From Sediminibacterium sp. (GTDB lineage: Bacteria; Bacteroidota; Bacteroidia; Chitinophagales; Chitinophagaceae): a stretch of DNA of 64,000 nt. The translations under genes and the position numbers were made by a program. The notes under the pieces were generated by a model. It was not told where the DNA came from. It searched no databases and worked only from the letters and a program-made list of their open reading frames with translations. Where the stretch lies: the NCBI GenBank assembly GCA_030726065.1, contig JANREK010000025.1:1-64000 (forward strand). Direction: 5' to 3'. Of the stretch, positions 26,610-34,739 are shown one piece after another. Every line of letters begins with the position of its first letter. Within the stretch, counting starts at the first letter, position 1.

Positions 26610-26849
26610 ATGAGTCAGTTTGAACCCCCGATTTTTTGGAATAATCATGAAGATATCGCTCAAAAATTATATGAGAAGTTCGGTGATGATTTTACAGAAG
26701 CTAAAATATATCGTATTCGTTTTACGGATCTTTTAGATTGGATACTTAGTTTACCTCATTTTGAAGGTACAAGGGAGCAGTCTACCGAGGGTCATTTGGA
26801 AATGATCCAAAGTGCCTGGGTGTATGAGTGGAGGGATAATCAAAAATAG
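26610..26849 (+). CDS. iscX: Fe-S assembly protein IscX
   Basis: Small acidic protein of 79 aa of the IscX/YfhJ family, an adaptor that binds the cysteine desulfurase IscS and iron and tunes cluster formation. Family features: W-N-N-HEDIAQKLYEKFGDDF at the N terminus, RFTDLLDWILSLPHFEG in the middle (the RFTDLxxWI motif) and a final helix AWVYEWRDNQ. It has a few extra residues at the N terminus compared with the 66-aa E. coli protein. Its position after the ferredoxin mirrors the fdx-iscX order of E. coli. Confidence 0.88.
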   Translation: MSQFEPPIFWNNHEDIAQKLYEKFGDDFTEAKIYRIRFTDLLDWILSLPHFEGTREQSTEGHLEMIQSAWVYEWRDNQK

Positions 26850-26852
26850 GCT

Positions 26853-26860
26853 TACATTTG
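26853..26860 (+). promoter_or_regulatory. -7 promoter box (TACATTTG) for kdsC
   Basis: Exact TAnnTTTG match, 4 nt after the iscX stop and 20 nt before the TTG start of kdsC. Confidence 0.5.
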
Positions 26861-26879
26861 ATAACAAAAAGTATTCGCC

Positions 26880-27395
26880 TTGTTAGCTAGTTTTAAAAAA
26901 ATAGTTTGTTTTGTGTTTGATGTTGATGGTGTATTGACCAACGGCAATTTACTCATTATGCCTAATGGGGTGATGGCCAGAACCATGAATATTAAAGATG
27001 GTTATGCTTTACAATTGGCAGTAAAAAAGGGGTATCAAGTTTGGATTATTTCTGGGGGTAATTCGGAAGATGTAAAAAATAGATTAGCACTTTTAGGTAT
27101 TAGTGAAGTTCATATGAAAGTGGCCAACAAAAAGGAATTATTACAATCCCTAGCTTCTGAACACCATTTATCACTAGAGAATATATTATATATGGGTGAT
27201 GATATGCCCGATTACGAAGCCATGCAATTGGCTGGCATTGCAGCTTGTCCTAGTGATGCAGCAATGGATATAAAATCAATTGCACAATACAAGGCTTTGA
27301 CCAAGGGTGGAGAGGGTTGTGCGCGTGAGGTAATCGAAAAGGTGTTAAAGCTCAATGATCATTGGGATATAGATGATCATATTTTGGCCAAATAA
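26880..27395 (+). CDS. kdsC: 3-deoxy-D-manno-octulosonate 8-phosphate phosphatase (HAD, KdsC type)
   Basis: Phosphatase that releases KDO from KDO 8-phosphate for the LPS inner core. It has 171 aa, with the C0-type HAD layout lacking a cap domain. Motif I is FDVDGVLTNG (about 13-22), motif II is IISGG (about 56-60), motif III is the Lys of ANKKELL (about 81-87) and motif IV is GDDMPDYEAM (about 101-110). The start is a TTG, supported by the -7 box 20 nt upstream; no in-frame ATG precedes motif I. Ten nt separate it from the prenyltransferase gene, which is in turn close to maf. Confidence 0.9.
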   Translation: MLASFKKIVCFVFDVDGVLTNGNLLIMPNGVMARTMNIKDGYALQLAVKKGYQVWIISGGNSEDVKNRLALLGISEVHMKVANKKELLQSLASEHHLSLENILYMGDDMPDYEAMQLAGIAACPSDAAMDIKSIAQYKALTKGGEGCAREVIEKVLKLNDHWDIDDHILAK

Positions 27396-27405
27396 ATAAA
27401 TTCAA

Positions 27406-28341
27406 TTGAAATTACTTGTATCATTTTTTAGGCTGATTAGATGGCCTAATTTATTTTTTATAATATTGTCACAATGTTTGTTTCAATATTGTCTTTATAA
27501 TCCCTTATACCACATTAATAGTTCTGATACACCGGTTTCCTTTTTATTAATTATGTTAGCGTCTGTTTTTATTGCTGCAGCAGGCTATGCAATTAATGAT
27601 TATTTTGATGTTAATATTGATCAGGTCAATAAGCCTACTAAAGTAGTTGTTAGTAATATTATCAACAGAAGATGGGTAATTTTTTGGCACTTCTTTTTTA
27701 GCTTATCTGGAATTTATTTAACACTAATTGCATTTTCATTTCAACAGTATTGGCATATTCATTTAGCCAACTTACTTTCAATTTTATTTTTGTGGTTTTA
27801 TTCAACCAATATCAAAAAAAAGTTATTAATAGGCAATGTGTTGATTGCAATTTTAACAGCCTGGGTAATAGGGGTGGTATATTTTTCTAAGTTCACGATG
27901 GCTGAATTAATCAATGCTGGTAATGCGACTCCAACTGATTTACGTTTTTTCAAATTAATGATATTATATGCTGCTTTTGCATTTGTATTAACCATCATAA
28001 GAGAAGCCCTGAAAGATATTGAGGATATGGAAGGAGATGCGAAATTTGGATGCAGAACATTGCCTATTGTTTGGGGATTAAAAGCAACCAAAGTGTATTT
28101 GGCTGTGTGGTTGGTGGTGGTGATTGCAGTATTATCTATTATACAACTGTATGTAGTTCCATTTGGTTGGTGGTTAAGTATAGTTTATTGTATTTTATTT
28201 ATCATTGCGCCCTTGGTGTTGGTGTTATACAAGTTAAATAAATCGTTCACTAGTAAAGATTTTAATACGCTTAGCAATTGGGTTAAAATTGCAATGCTAG
28301 CAGGGGTGCTATCCATGGTCTTTTTTTATTTTTTATATTAA
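27406..28341 (+). CDS. UbiA-type prenyltransferase
   Basis: Integral-membrane aromatic/lipid prenyltransferase of 311 aa with about eight TM helices. The two Asp-rich Mg-pyrophosphate motifs are NDYFDVNIDQ (about 65-74) and DIEDMEGDAKFGCRT (about 204-218). Sequences of this type next to kdsC and maf in Bacteroidota are usually annotated as geranylgeranylglycerol-phosphate geranylgeranyltransferases, but homogentisate, menaquinone or other acceptors cannot be separated by eye. The start is TTG 27406. It is probably in an operon with kdsC (10-nt gap) and maf (30-nt gap). Confidence 0.85.
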   Translation: MKLLVSFFRLIRWPNLFFIILSQCLFQYCLYNPLYHINSSDTPVSFLLIMLASVFIAAAGYAINDYFDVNIDQVNKPTKVVVSNIINRRWVIFWHFFFSLSGIYLTLIAFSFQQYWHIHLANLLSILFLWFYSTNIKKKLLIGNVLIAILTAWVIGVVYFSKFTMAELINAGNATPTDLRFFKLMILYAAFAFVLTIIREALKDIEDMEGDAKFGCRTLPIVWGLKATKVYLAVWLVVVIAVLSIIQLYVVPFGWWLSIVYCILFIIAPLVLVLYKLNKSFTSKDFNTLSNWVKIAMLAGVLSMVFFYFLY

Positions 28342-28371
28342 AGGCCTTCTATACAAAATTGAATTTACACA

Positions 28372-28959
28372 ATGCAACCATTGATATTAGCTTCCCAATC
28401 GCCACGTCGACAAATGCTCTTAACCTGGGCGGATGTTCCATTTGAAGTAATTGTTTCCGATTCGGATGAAACCTATCCGGCAACCATGGATTTAAATGAA
28501 GTGCCCGTATATATTGCAAAGAATAAGGCGCAGGCGGTATATGAAAAAATAATACTTTCCTATCCGCAACATAGCAATAAAAATATTGTGGCGGCTGATA
28601 CTATTGTAGTATTAGAAGGCAATGTTTTAGGTAAGCCAGCCAATAAGGCGGAAGCTATCGCTTCCTTAACTGCACTATCCGGAAAAACACATCGGGTTAT
28701 AACAGGGGTTGTTTTACGCTACCAAGACAAGGAATATTCTTTCAGTGAAACCACCTTGGTCACATTTAATACCTTGACATTAGCGCAAATTGAATACTAT
28801 ATTGAAAATTACAAACCATATGATAAAGCCGGCGGTTATGCGATTCAGGAATGGATAGGTGTCGTTGGCATACATAGCATTGAAGGCGATTTTTATAATG
28901 TCATGGGTTTGCCAGTGAGTAAGCTATTGCAAAAAATAAAGCAACTAGAAGTAAACTAG
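28372..28959 (+). CDS. maf: Maf family nucleotide pyrophosphatase
   Basis: House-cleaning NTP pyrophosphatase (Maf/YhdE type, acting on dTTP and UTP or modified NTPs), 195 aa. Motifs: LASQSPRRQMLL at the N terminus (phosphate-binding), ADTIVVLEGNVLGKPANKAEA (about 76-96, catalytic Asp), SGKTHRVITGV (about 104-114) and DKAGGYAIQEW (about 151-161). It is followed by a hairpin that includes its own stop codon. The TTP/UTP versus m7GTP specificity is not decided here. Confidence 0.92.
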   Translation: MQPLILASQSPRRQMLLTWADVPFEVIVSDSDETYPATMDLNEVPVYIAKNKAQAVYEKIILSYPQHSNKNIVAADTIVVLEGNVLGKPANKAEAIASLTALSGKTHRVITGVVLRYQDKEYSFSETTLVTFNTLTLAQIEYYIENYKPYDKAGGYAIQEWIGVVGIHSIEGDFYNVMGLPVSKLLQKIKQLEVN

Positions 28960-28966
28960 TTGCTTT
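28938..28966 (+). terminator. Hairpin spanning the maf stop codon
   Basis: Perfect 11-bp stem aaagcaactag / ctagttgcttt around a 7-nt loop; the TAG stop (28957-28959) lies in the 3' arm. The run of T after it is short (ttt then aaat), so termination may be weak. Confidence 0.5.
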
Positions 28967-29016
28967 AAATAATTTCATAATTATTGATTGTCTAAATTTC
29001 AATCTATATTTTAGCG

Positions 29017-29424
29017 CTATTGCCAGTTAAATGCAATGTCTAAAACAACATCCGGGTGTAAGCTTCTTTCCACAGGACAGGTGCGCACAACACGCTCTAA
29101 AATTTCTTTTGTTTTTTCGTCTACATTTAATCCAGCAGGCATCGTCATATGTGCAATAATCTTTCCAATTCTACGTGGATCTGATACCATTACTTTAGTT
29201 ACTTCCACTTTGGCGCCATCTAGTACAATATTCATGGTCTCGGCTTTAATCCCCATGGTGGTAATCATACAAGCACCTAAACCTGTTGCAATTAAGTCGG
29301 TGGGTGAGAATCTTTCCCCCTTTCCTTTATTGTCAGTAGGCGCGTCGGTTTCAATGGCAGAACCACTTTGTAAATGAAGGCAGGTGGTTCTTAAATTAGA
29401 TTCGTAAGTAACTGTTGCTGTCAT
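29017..29424 (-). CDS. OsmC family protein
   Basis: OsmC/Ohr-fold peroxiredoxin-like protein of 135 aa. Two Cys are placed as in the family: one in GLGACMITTM (about residues 48-57, helix start) and one in VVRTCPVERSLHP (about 112-124). These are the peroxidatic and resolving Cys of thiol-dependent organic-peroxide reductases. The NKGKGERFSPTDLIATGLG segment before the first Cys is also characteristic. The start ATG begins TATVTYESNLRTTC. The gene lies downstream of, and convergent with, maf. OsmC versus YhfA-type subfamily is unresolved. Confidence 0.88.
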   Translation of the reverse strand: MTATVTYESNLRTTCLHLQSGSAIETDAPTDNKGKGERFSPTDLIATGLGACMITTMGIKAETMNIVLDGAKVEVTKVMVSDPRRIGKIIAHMTMPAGLNVDEKTKEILERVVRTCPVERSLHPDVVLDIAFNWQ

Positions 29425-29468
29425 AGTTAGGTTTAAAGTATTTGTAATTCGTTGAAATGGTTTTTAAA

Positions 29469-30740
29469 CTATATCGCCCTAATTCTAGAAGGCGCAATAT
29501 TTTGTTTACCGGTGTTTAATCGAATGGTGACCACTAATGAAAGCATAAAGTATACGACCAGTATTAAGTTAAGTTGTGCAATATGTTTACTGGCACCAAA
29601 CCAATCACCCATAAAATATATAATACCTAATCCAAACGTGGTTTTCATTATTTCCCAAACAAATGCATATTTACTGCCATCCATTAAATCGGTTAATGCA
29701 TATACGTACACAAATACAAATGCACCATATATAAACACATTTGGGAAGCCAATATTTGCAATATTCCCTAACATAAAAGCAACACCTATAAAAATAATAA
29801 TTAATTGCATCCAAATCCAGGTTGTAAAAACTGGGTTTTGACTGGTAGTGTATTTGTCAAAATTATATACGTCATCAATTTTAAAAACAGGATTTTTTGC
29901 TGCAACATCCGCAGGGCGCCAGCCAGTCGGCTTTGACCATACCCTCAATTTGTCAACAAAGCTATTTGCACGCCATGCATCAGTGATTAATAACCACATA
30001 TGTATAAAATTAATTCGAATTGGATTCCATGTTCTCATTGGGCGTGTAATGCCATACACTGGTGGAATATCAGCACGCTCTTCCATAAAAGTGCCAAACA
30101 TTTTATCCCAGATGATAAATATTTGCGCTAAATTTTTATCAAGATATTCTTTATTGAATGCATGATGTACTCGGTGATGAGAAGGCGTGACAATTATTTT
30201 TTCTAAAAATCCCATACGATTAATATATCTGGTGTGATACCAGAATTGCGCAAAAAATTGGATAGGTGTAACCGTTGCAACCACCAGTGGTGAAATGCCC
30301 AATAAGGCTGCAGGAATCATGAAGATGGAAAATATTTTCACAAAGGATGAAATAGGTTGGCGAACAGCACAGGCTAAATCGAATTCTTCACTACTATGAT
30401 GTACAATATGGCTATTCCAAAAAAAGTTATTTGCATGATCAATCCGGTGTACCCAATAATGAGAAAAGTCGAGCGCTACAAATGCAATTACATAAGTCAA
30501 CCAAGTTGTTGTAATATGGGTTAAAGCAATCTTTTCCTCAATCCAGCTGTAACTTATAATTGTAATACTTAAGCCTAAAACATTTTTTGTGACCATCGTA
30601 ATCGCCGATGTAAGGCTACTTACGGTGTCCATATTGTTTACTTTTTCTTTTTTTATATACCAGCCATATAATTTCTCCAGCAATATAAAAGTGAAAAATA
30701 TTGGCATCGCAAAAAGTAAAATTTTTCCATATTTTTCCAT
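29469..30740 (-). CDS. Sterol desaturase / fatty acid hydroxylase family membrane protein
   Basis: Integral-membrane di-iron oxygenase-like protein, 423 aa. The eight-His pattern of the family is present: HYWVHRIDH (HxxxH type, about 93-101), NSHIVHHSSEEF (HxxHH, about 108-119) and HHRVHHAFN (about 187-195), with WDKMFGTF after it. The N-terminal 80 residues and C-terminal 130 residues add about five more TM helices. Members hydroxylate sterols, fatty acids or ether lipids; the target is unknown. It is divergent from lipA and followed by the OsmC gene on the same strand with a 44-nt gap. Confidence 0.88.
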   Translation of the reverse strand: MEKYGKILLFAMPIFFTFILLEKLYGWYIKKEKVNNMDTVSSLTSAITMVTKNVLGLSITIISYSWIEEKIALTHITTTWLTYVIAFVALDFSHYWVHRIDHANNFFWNSHIVHHSSEEFDLACAVRQPISSFVKIFSIFMIPAALLGISPLVVATVTPIQFFAQFWYHTRYINRMGFLEKIIVTPSHHRVHHAFNKEYLDKNLAQIFIIWDKMFGTFMEERADIPPVYGITRPMRTWNPIRINFIHMWLLITDAWRANSFVDKLRVWSKPTGWRPADVAAKNPVFKIDDVYNFDKYTTSQNPVFTTWIWMQLIIIFIGVAFMLGNIANIGFPNVFIYGAFVFVYVYALTDLMDGSKYAFVWEIMKTTFGLGIIYFMGDWFGASKHIAQLNLILVVYFMLSLVVTIRLNTGKQNIAPSRIRAI

Positions 30741-30886
30741 AAATCTGCAATTTTAATAATTAAGTAAACGCGTCCTATTTAATGGGTATGAAGATAGCCA
30801 TTTATTTTTGTGATTTTGGACTGCCTTTTATATTTAATAATTTTAAATATAGCAGATAAATTATGGGTTATTAATGACAAGTCTTG

Positions 30887-30894
30887 TATTTTTG
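30887..30894 (+). promoter_or_regulatory. -7 promoter box (TATTTTTG) for lipA
   Basis: Exact TAnnTTTG match 24 nt before the chosen ATG at 30919. Its position inside the frame that opens at 30874 argues that the upstream start is not used. Confidence 0.5.
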
Positions 30895-30918
30895 TGGCTG
30901 ATTATAGCGCAACGAATT

Positions 30919-31845
30919 ATGCAAGAATTACCCATCGTTAATGTGGAGACGGAAACAAGAATAAAAAAACCAGATTGGTTAAGGGTTAAGCTGCCTATTG
31001 GGGAAAGCTATAAACATGTGCGCGGATTAGTTGATAAGCACAAACTTCATACTATTTGTGAAAGCGGCAATTGTCCGAATATGGGGGAGTGCTGGGGCGA
31101 GGGTACGGCTACCTTTATGATACTAGGCAATATATGTACCAGAAGCTGCCAGTTTTGTGCGGTGGCTACAGGACGTCCTAAACCTGTGGAATGGGATGAG
31201 CCACAACGCGTAGCAGAAGCCATTTTATTAATGAAAGTAAAGCATGCAGTTTTAACCAGTGTAGATAGAGATGAATTACCTGATGGCGGTTCAATCATTT
31301 GGTTTAATACGATTAAGGCTATTAAAACCTTATCCCCTGAGACTACCTTAGAAACCTTAATCCCGGATTTCAGAGGTATCCCAGAGCAAATACAAAGAAT
31401 TATTGAAGCGGCTCCTGAAGTGGTAAGTCATAATATGGAAACGGTGGAAAGAAATACACAAAAAGTGCGGGTGCAAGCAAAATATAGAAGAAGCTTAAAA
31501 GTATTAGAAACTTTGAAGCTCGGTGGTATGCGCACAAAAACCGGGATGATGTTAGGTATTGGAGAAGAGAAAGCGGAAGTCATACAAACGATGAAGGATT
31601 TGGTGGGGGTAAGTTGCGATGTACTTACATTGGGGCAATACTTGCAACCCACAAAAAAGCATTTGCCTGTACAAAGATTTGTGCATCCCGATGAATTTGC
31701 CGAGTTAAGACAAATTGGGTATGAACTTGGATTTGATTATGTGGAAAGTGGACCTCTTGTGCGCTCATCTTACCATAGTGAAAAGCATGTCATTCAAGGT
31801 TGGGGTAAATCAAAGTGGATGGAGGAACAAGCTTTAATAAAATAG
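30919..31845 (+). CDS. lipA: Lipoyl synthase
   Basis: Radical-SAM enzyme that inserts two sulfurs into protein-bound octanoyl chains to form lipoate, needed by pyruvate dehydrogenase (pdhB is in this window) and other complexes. It has 308 aa from ATG 30919. The auxiliary 4Fe-4S cluster motif C-x4-C-x5-C is [12 protein letters not shown], the radical-SAM cluster motif C-x3-C-x2-C is CTRSCQFC, and the conserved C-terminal RSSYHS carries the serine ligand of the auxiliary cluster. The family-typical [13 protein letters not shown] segment follows the start. No lipB is adjacent. Confidence 0.96.
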   Translation: MQELPIVNVETETRIKKPDWLRVKLPIGESYKHVRGLVDKHKLHTICESGNCPNMGECWGEGTATFMILGNICTRSCQFCAVATGRPKPVEWDEPQRVAEAILLMKVKHAVLTSVDRDELPDGGSIIWFNTIKAIKTLSPETTLETLIPDFRGIPEQIQRIIEAAPEVVSHNMETVERNTQKVRVQAKYRRSLKVLETLKLGGMRTKTGMMLGIGEEKAEVIQTMKDLVGVSCDVLTLGQYLQPTKKHLPVQRFVHPDEFAELRQIGYELGFDYVESGPLVRSSYHSEKHVIQGWGKSKWMEEQALIK

Positions 31846-31930
31846 GTTGCAATATTTATGCTTATAATTATATAGTCGGTGTAAGCTTCAACTACTTAAA
31901 AATTATATTCGGAATCTCATAAAATAAAAA

Positions 31931-31963
31931 TGTCCCGCCGAGTTCTCGACGGGACATTTTTTA
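31931..31963. terminator. Bidirectional terminator between lipA and the ROK kinase gene
   Basis: Stem tgtcccgccgag / ctcgacgggaca with one mismatch and a tight loop, flanked by A-run on the left and T-run on the right, placed between two convergent genes. Confidence 0.85.
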
Positions 31964-31998
31964 TAGATGGGGTAGTAAAACTAATTCTTGTAAAATAA

Positions 31999-32952
31999 CT
32001 ATAGTTCCCACATTAAAGCACTTGCGCCTAAAATAGCCGCATCAGATTCCTTTAAATGGCTAACTAGTATTTTTACTTTGTTTTGGAATATCTCAATCAC
32101 GTTTGCTTCCAAATGCTCACGGGTTGGTTTTAAAATTAAATCACCTGCTTTTGTTAAGCCGCCAAATAATATAATTGCTTCAGGGCTTGAAAACATGACA
32201 AAATTTGCCAATGCCATGCCTAACACTTTTCCTGTAAATGCAAAAACTTCTTTGGCAACTTCATCTCCTTTGGTAGCTGCTTCAAATACTGCTTTTGAAT
32301 TTAATTCGCCCTTTGGTATACCACGCAATAAGCTTGGACGATCTGTATTTTCAAGAATTTCAATAGCAGATTGCGCAACACCAGTAGCTGAAGCGTAACT
32401 TTCCAAGGAGCCTTTTTTCCCAGTACCAGGATGTAATCGGCCATTAGGAATAATCGTAGTATGTCCTAGTTCACCAGCAAAGCCATCATGTCCATAAACA
32501 AGTTGGCCATTGGCAACAATACCACTTCCTACGCCTGTACCTAATGTGATCATGATAAAATCTTTCATGCCTTGCGCAGCGCCATACATCATCTCGCCAA
32601 CAGCCGCGGCATTCGCGTCATTGGTCAATCGCACTGGGATTTTAAATTTATCCTGTAACATACGTGCCAAAGGAATAATTCCTTTCCATGGCAGGTTCGG
32701 CGCATATTCAATATTACCGGTATAAACATTTCCGTTAGGAGCGCCTACACCAATACCTTTAATGCGACCAACGCCACCCACTTTTTCAATAAGTACACTT
32801 AATTCCTGATGTAACTCGTCAATAAAAGTATGCACCTGTTCGTGCTTTTTTGTTGATATCTCACTTGCAAATAAAACATTGCCTACATTATCAACGATAC
32901 CAAATTTGGTACCTGTCCCTCCAATATCAACACCAACTACAAAAGCGTCCAT
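31999..32952 (-). CDS. ROK family sugar kinase (glucokinase-like)
   Basis: Cytoplasmic sugar kinase of 317 aa, most likely phosphorylating glucose that enters through the sugar MFS upstream (22-nt gap). Motifs: phosphate-1 VGVDIGGTGTKFGIV at the N terminus, NDANAAAVGEMMYGAA (about 112-127, catalytic Asp), ITLGTGVGSGIV (about 136-147) and GELGHTTI (about 162-169). The ROK zinc site C-x-C-G-x2-G-C is missing: after GHTTI the sequence reads NGRLHPGTGKKGSLESYAS, with no Cys and an extra residue. The His of GH is kept. It is therefore a zinc-free variant; specificity for glucose is inferred. Confidence 0.88.
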   Translation of the reverse strand: MDAFVVGVDIGGTGTKFGIVDNVGNVLFASEISTKKHEQVHTFIDELHQELSVLIEKVGGVGRIKGIGVGAPNGNVYTGNIEYAPNLPWKGIIPLARMLQDKFKIPVRLTNDANAAAVGEMMYGAAQGMKDFIMITLGTGVGSGIVANGQLVYGHDGFAGELGHTTIIPNGRLHPGTGKKGSLESYASATGVAQSAIEILENTDRPSLLRGIPKGELNSKAVFEAATKGDEVAKEVFAFTGKVLGMALANFVMFSSPEAIILFGGLTKAGDLILKPTREHLEANVIEIFQNKVKILVSHLKESDAAILGASALMWEL

Positions 32953-32974
32953 TGTATAATTTTAAAAAATTCAA

Positions 32975-34585
32975 TTAATGTCCTCCACTTACTTGTGCAT
33001 CAAAATCAAGTCCTTGTTTCTTTAATACACTCTTTAATTTTAATGCAAGTAATGCTAAAATTGCAAAACATACTGCGGCTAAAATATAAGATTGGTGCAT
33101 TCCAACACTTGGATTGTCTCCTAATACGCCTTGTAATGGCGGAATAATTGCACCACCTAAAATCATCATGATTAAAAAGGCAGATCCTTGACTTGTATAC
33201 TTTCCTAATCCTCCAACGCCTAATGAAAAAATACAAGGCCACATGACCGAACATGCTAAACCGCCCGCCATGAAAGCATATACTGATGTGATACCAGTAG
33301 TAAATACACCTATAAGCATGGCTGCTGTTGCAAATATAGATACGGCAAATAAGGTTTTAACAGGTTTTTCCTGGCCATAAAAGAAAGTAGCGATTGCAAT
33401 TGCAATAAATATTGCATAACCGTATAAATCAGAAACATCGTTACCATAAATTTTACTCACGCCCAAAACAACTGCAAAAGCAATAAATGGAACAACAATC
33501 ATCATTACCTTTTTTATAGTGCCTTTCAAGTTAAATACACTCACGGCACCTGTCCAACGACCAATCATTAAACTACCCCAATACAAAGAAATATATTTTG
33601 AAATTTCACTTTCATCTAATCCTAATTCAGTGATATAGCCTGGATTTTTTAATAATGCACCAAAGTTATTATCTATGGTTACTTCAACACCCACGTAAAT
33701 AAATATCGCCAACATACCATAAATAAGTTGTTGGTATTTCATTGCGCCCCAACCAGCATCATTTTTGATGGCACTTTTATTTGAGTAAAATAATACAACC
33801 ACAACGGAAACAAGGGTCATGATTAATAAGTTCAACTTTGGTACTTCTGTAAATTGACCCACAACAATGATAGCACTAATTAATAATGTCATAATTAATA
33901 AAGAACCTGCTGCTTTGTTGGCAGTTTCAAACTTCTCATCATTTTTTCCATCAGGTAATTTTTTAGATAAACTAAAAAATATGGCTACCGCAGCAAATAC
34001 ACCTGCTACAATTAAGTAAAGCAAATTGATATTCGTAACAGTCACAACGCTATTTTTTGCAGATGGGCTGCCAAACAAGAAAAAGCTTACAATTAATGGC
34101 CCAATGGTTGTTCCAATACTATTTAAGCTACCCCCTAAATTTAAACGATGTGAACCAGTAGCTGGATCACCTAATAATATAGCAAAAGGTTGTGCTGCTG
34201 TTTGTTGTAATGAAAATCCTAATGCGACCACAAAAAATGCAGCTAAAATTGCCGGGAATGAATTTGCATTGGCTGCAGGTATAATAAGTAATGCCCCAAA
34301 GACTGAAATCCACAAACCGTAGATAATACCTTTTTTATACCCAATTTTATTTAAAATGTCATACCCAATGAGGTTGGAGCATAAAAATAAAATTAAAGAC
34401 CCAATAAAGTAAGCACCATAAAATGCAGAACCAATCAATTGAGACTCAAATTGACTTAAGTTGAAATGGGTTTTAGCAAACGGGATAAAAATACTATTGG
34501 AGGCGGCAATAAATCCCCAAAAGAAGAAAACAAGTACTAGGGTACTTAATGCACCGGTGTTGGTTGGTTGTTTGGTTTGGCTCAT
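32975..34585 (-). CDS. Sugar MFS transporter (glucose/galactose, FucP-like)
   Basis: A 536-aa major-facilitator permease with about 12-14 TM helices, resembling the FucP/GluP sugar-proton symporters: FFFWGFIAASNSIFIPFAKTHFNLSQFESQLIGSAFYGAYFIG at the N terminus is characteristic, as are LLGDPATGSHRLNLGGSLNSIGTTIGP and the C-terminal ILGGAIIPPLQGVLGD. It is longer than FucP (438 aa) through an enlarged central loop with extra hydrophobic segments (about 220-330). It sits upstream of the ROK kinase with a 22-nt gap, making an uptake-plus-phosphorylation pair, and is divergent from glgA across a 154-nt gap. Confidence 0.9.
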   Translation of the reverse strand: MSQTKQPTNTGALSTLVLVFFFWGFIAASNSIFIPFAKTHFNLSQFESQLIGSAFYGAYFIGSLILFLCSNLIGYDILNKIGYKKGIIYGLWISVFGALLIIPAANANSFPAILAAFFVVALGFSLQQTAAQPFAILLGDPATGSHRLNLGGSLNSIGTTIGPLIVSFFLFGSPSAKNSVVTVTNINLLYLIVAGVFAAVAIFFSLSKKLPDGKNDEKFETANKAAGSLLIMTLLISAIIVVGQFTEVPKLNLLIMTLVSVVVVLFYSNKSAIKNDAGWGAMKYQQLIYGMLAIFIYVGVEVTIDNNFGALLKNPGYITELGLDESEISKYISLYWGSLMIGRWTGAVSVFNLKGTIKKVMMIVVPFIAFAVVLGVSKIYGNDVSDLYGYAIFIAIAIATFFYGQEKPVKTLFAVSIFATAAMLIGVFTTGITSVYAFMAGGLACSVMWPCIFSLGVGGLGKYTSQGSAFLIMMILGGAIIPPLQGVLGDNPSVGMHQSYILAAVCFAILALLALKLKSVLKKQGLDFDAQVSGGH

Positions 34586-34739
34586 AAAATTCTTTAGTTT
34601 AATCGTTTATCGTTTTTCGATTGTGTAAAATACTTAAAATAATAATTAAATGTTCATTTTGGGATAAATCAATCATTAAATATTTTATTAATATTCAATG
34701 ATATTTTTAGTAAATTTATAATTAAATGAACTTTCATCA
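34586..34739. promoter_or_regulatory. Divergent intergenic region, sugar MFS / glgA
   Basis: A very A/T-rich 154-nt gap that must hold promoters for both directions. I see a half-site tgtgtaaaat near 34624-34633, resembling one arm of the inverted repeat at 37505-37521, and short atcg repeats (34602-34622). No perfect TAnnTTTG box was found, so no promoter is placed. Confidence 0.3.
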
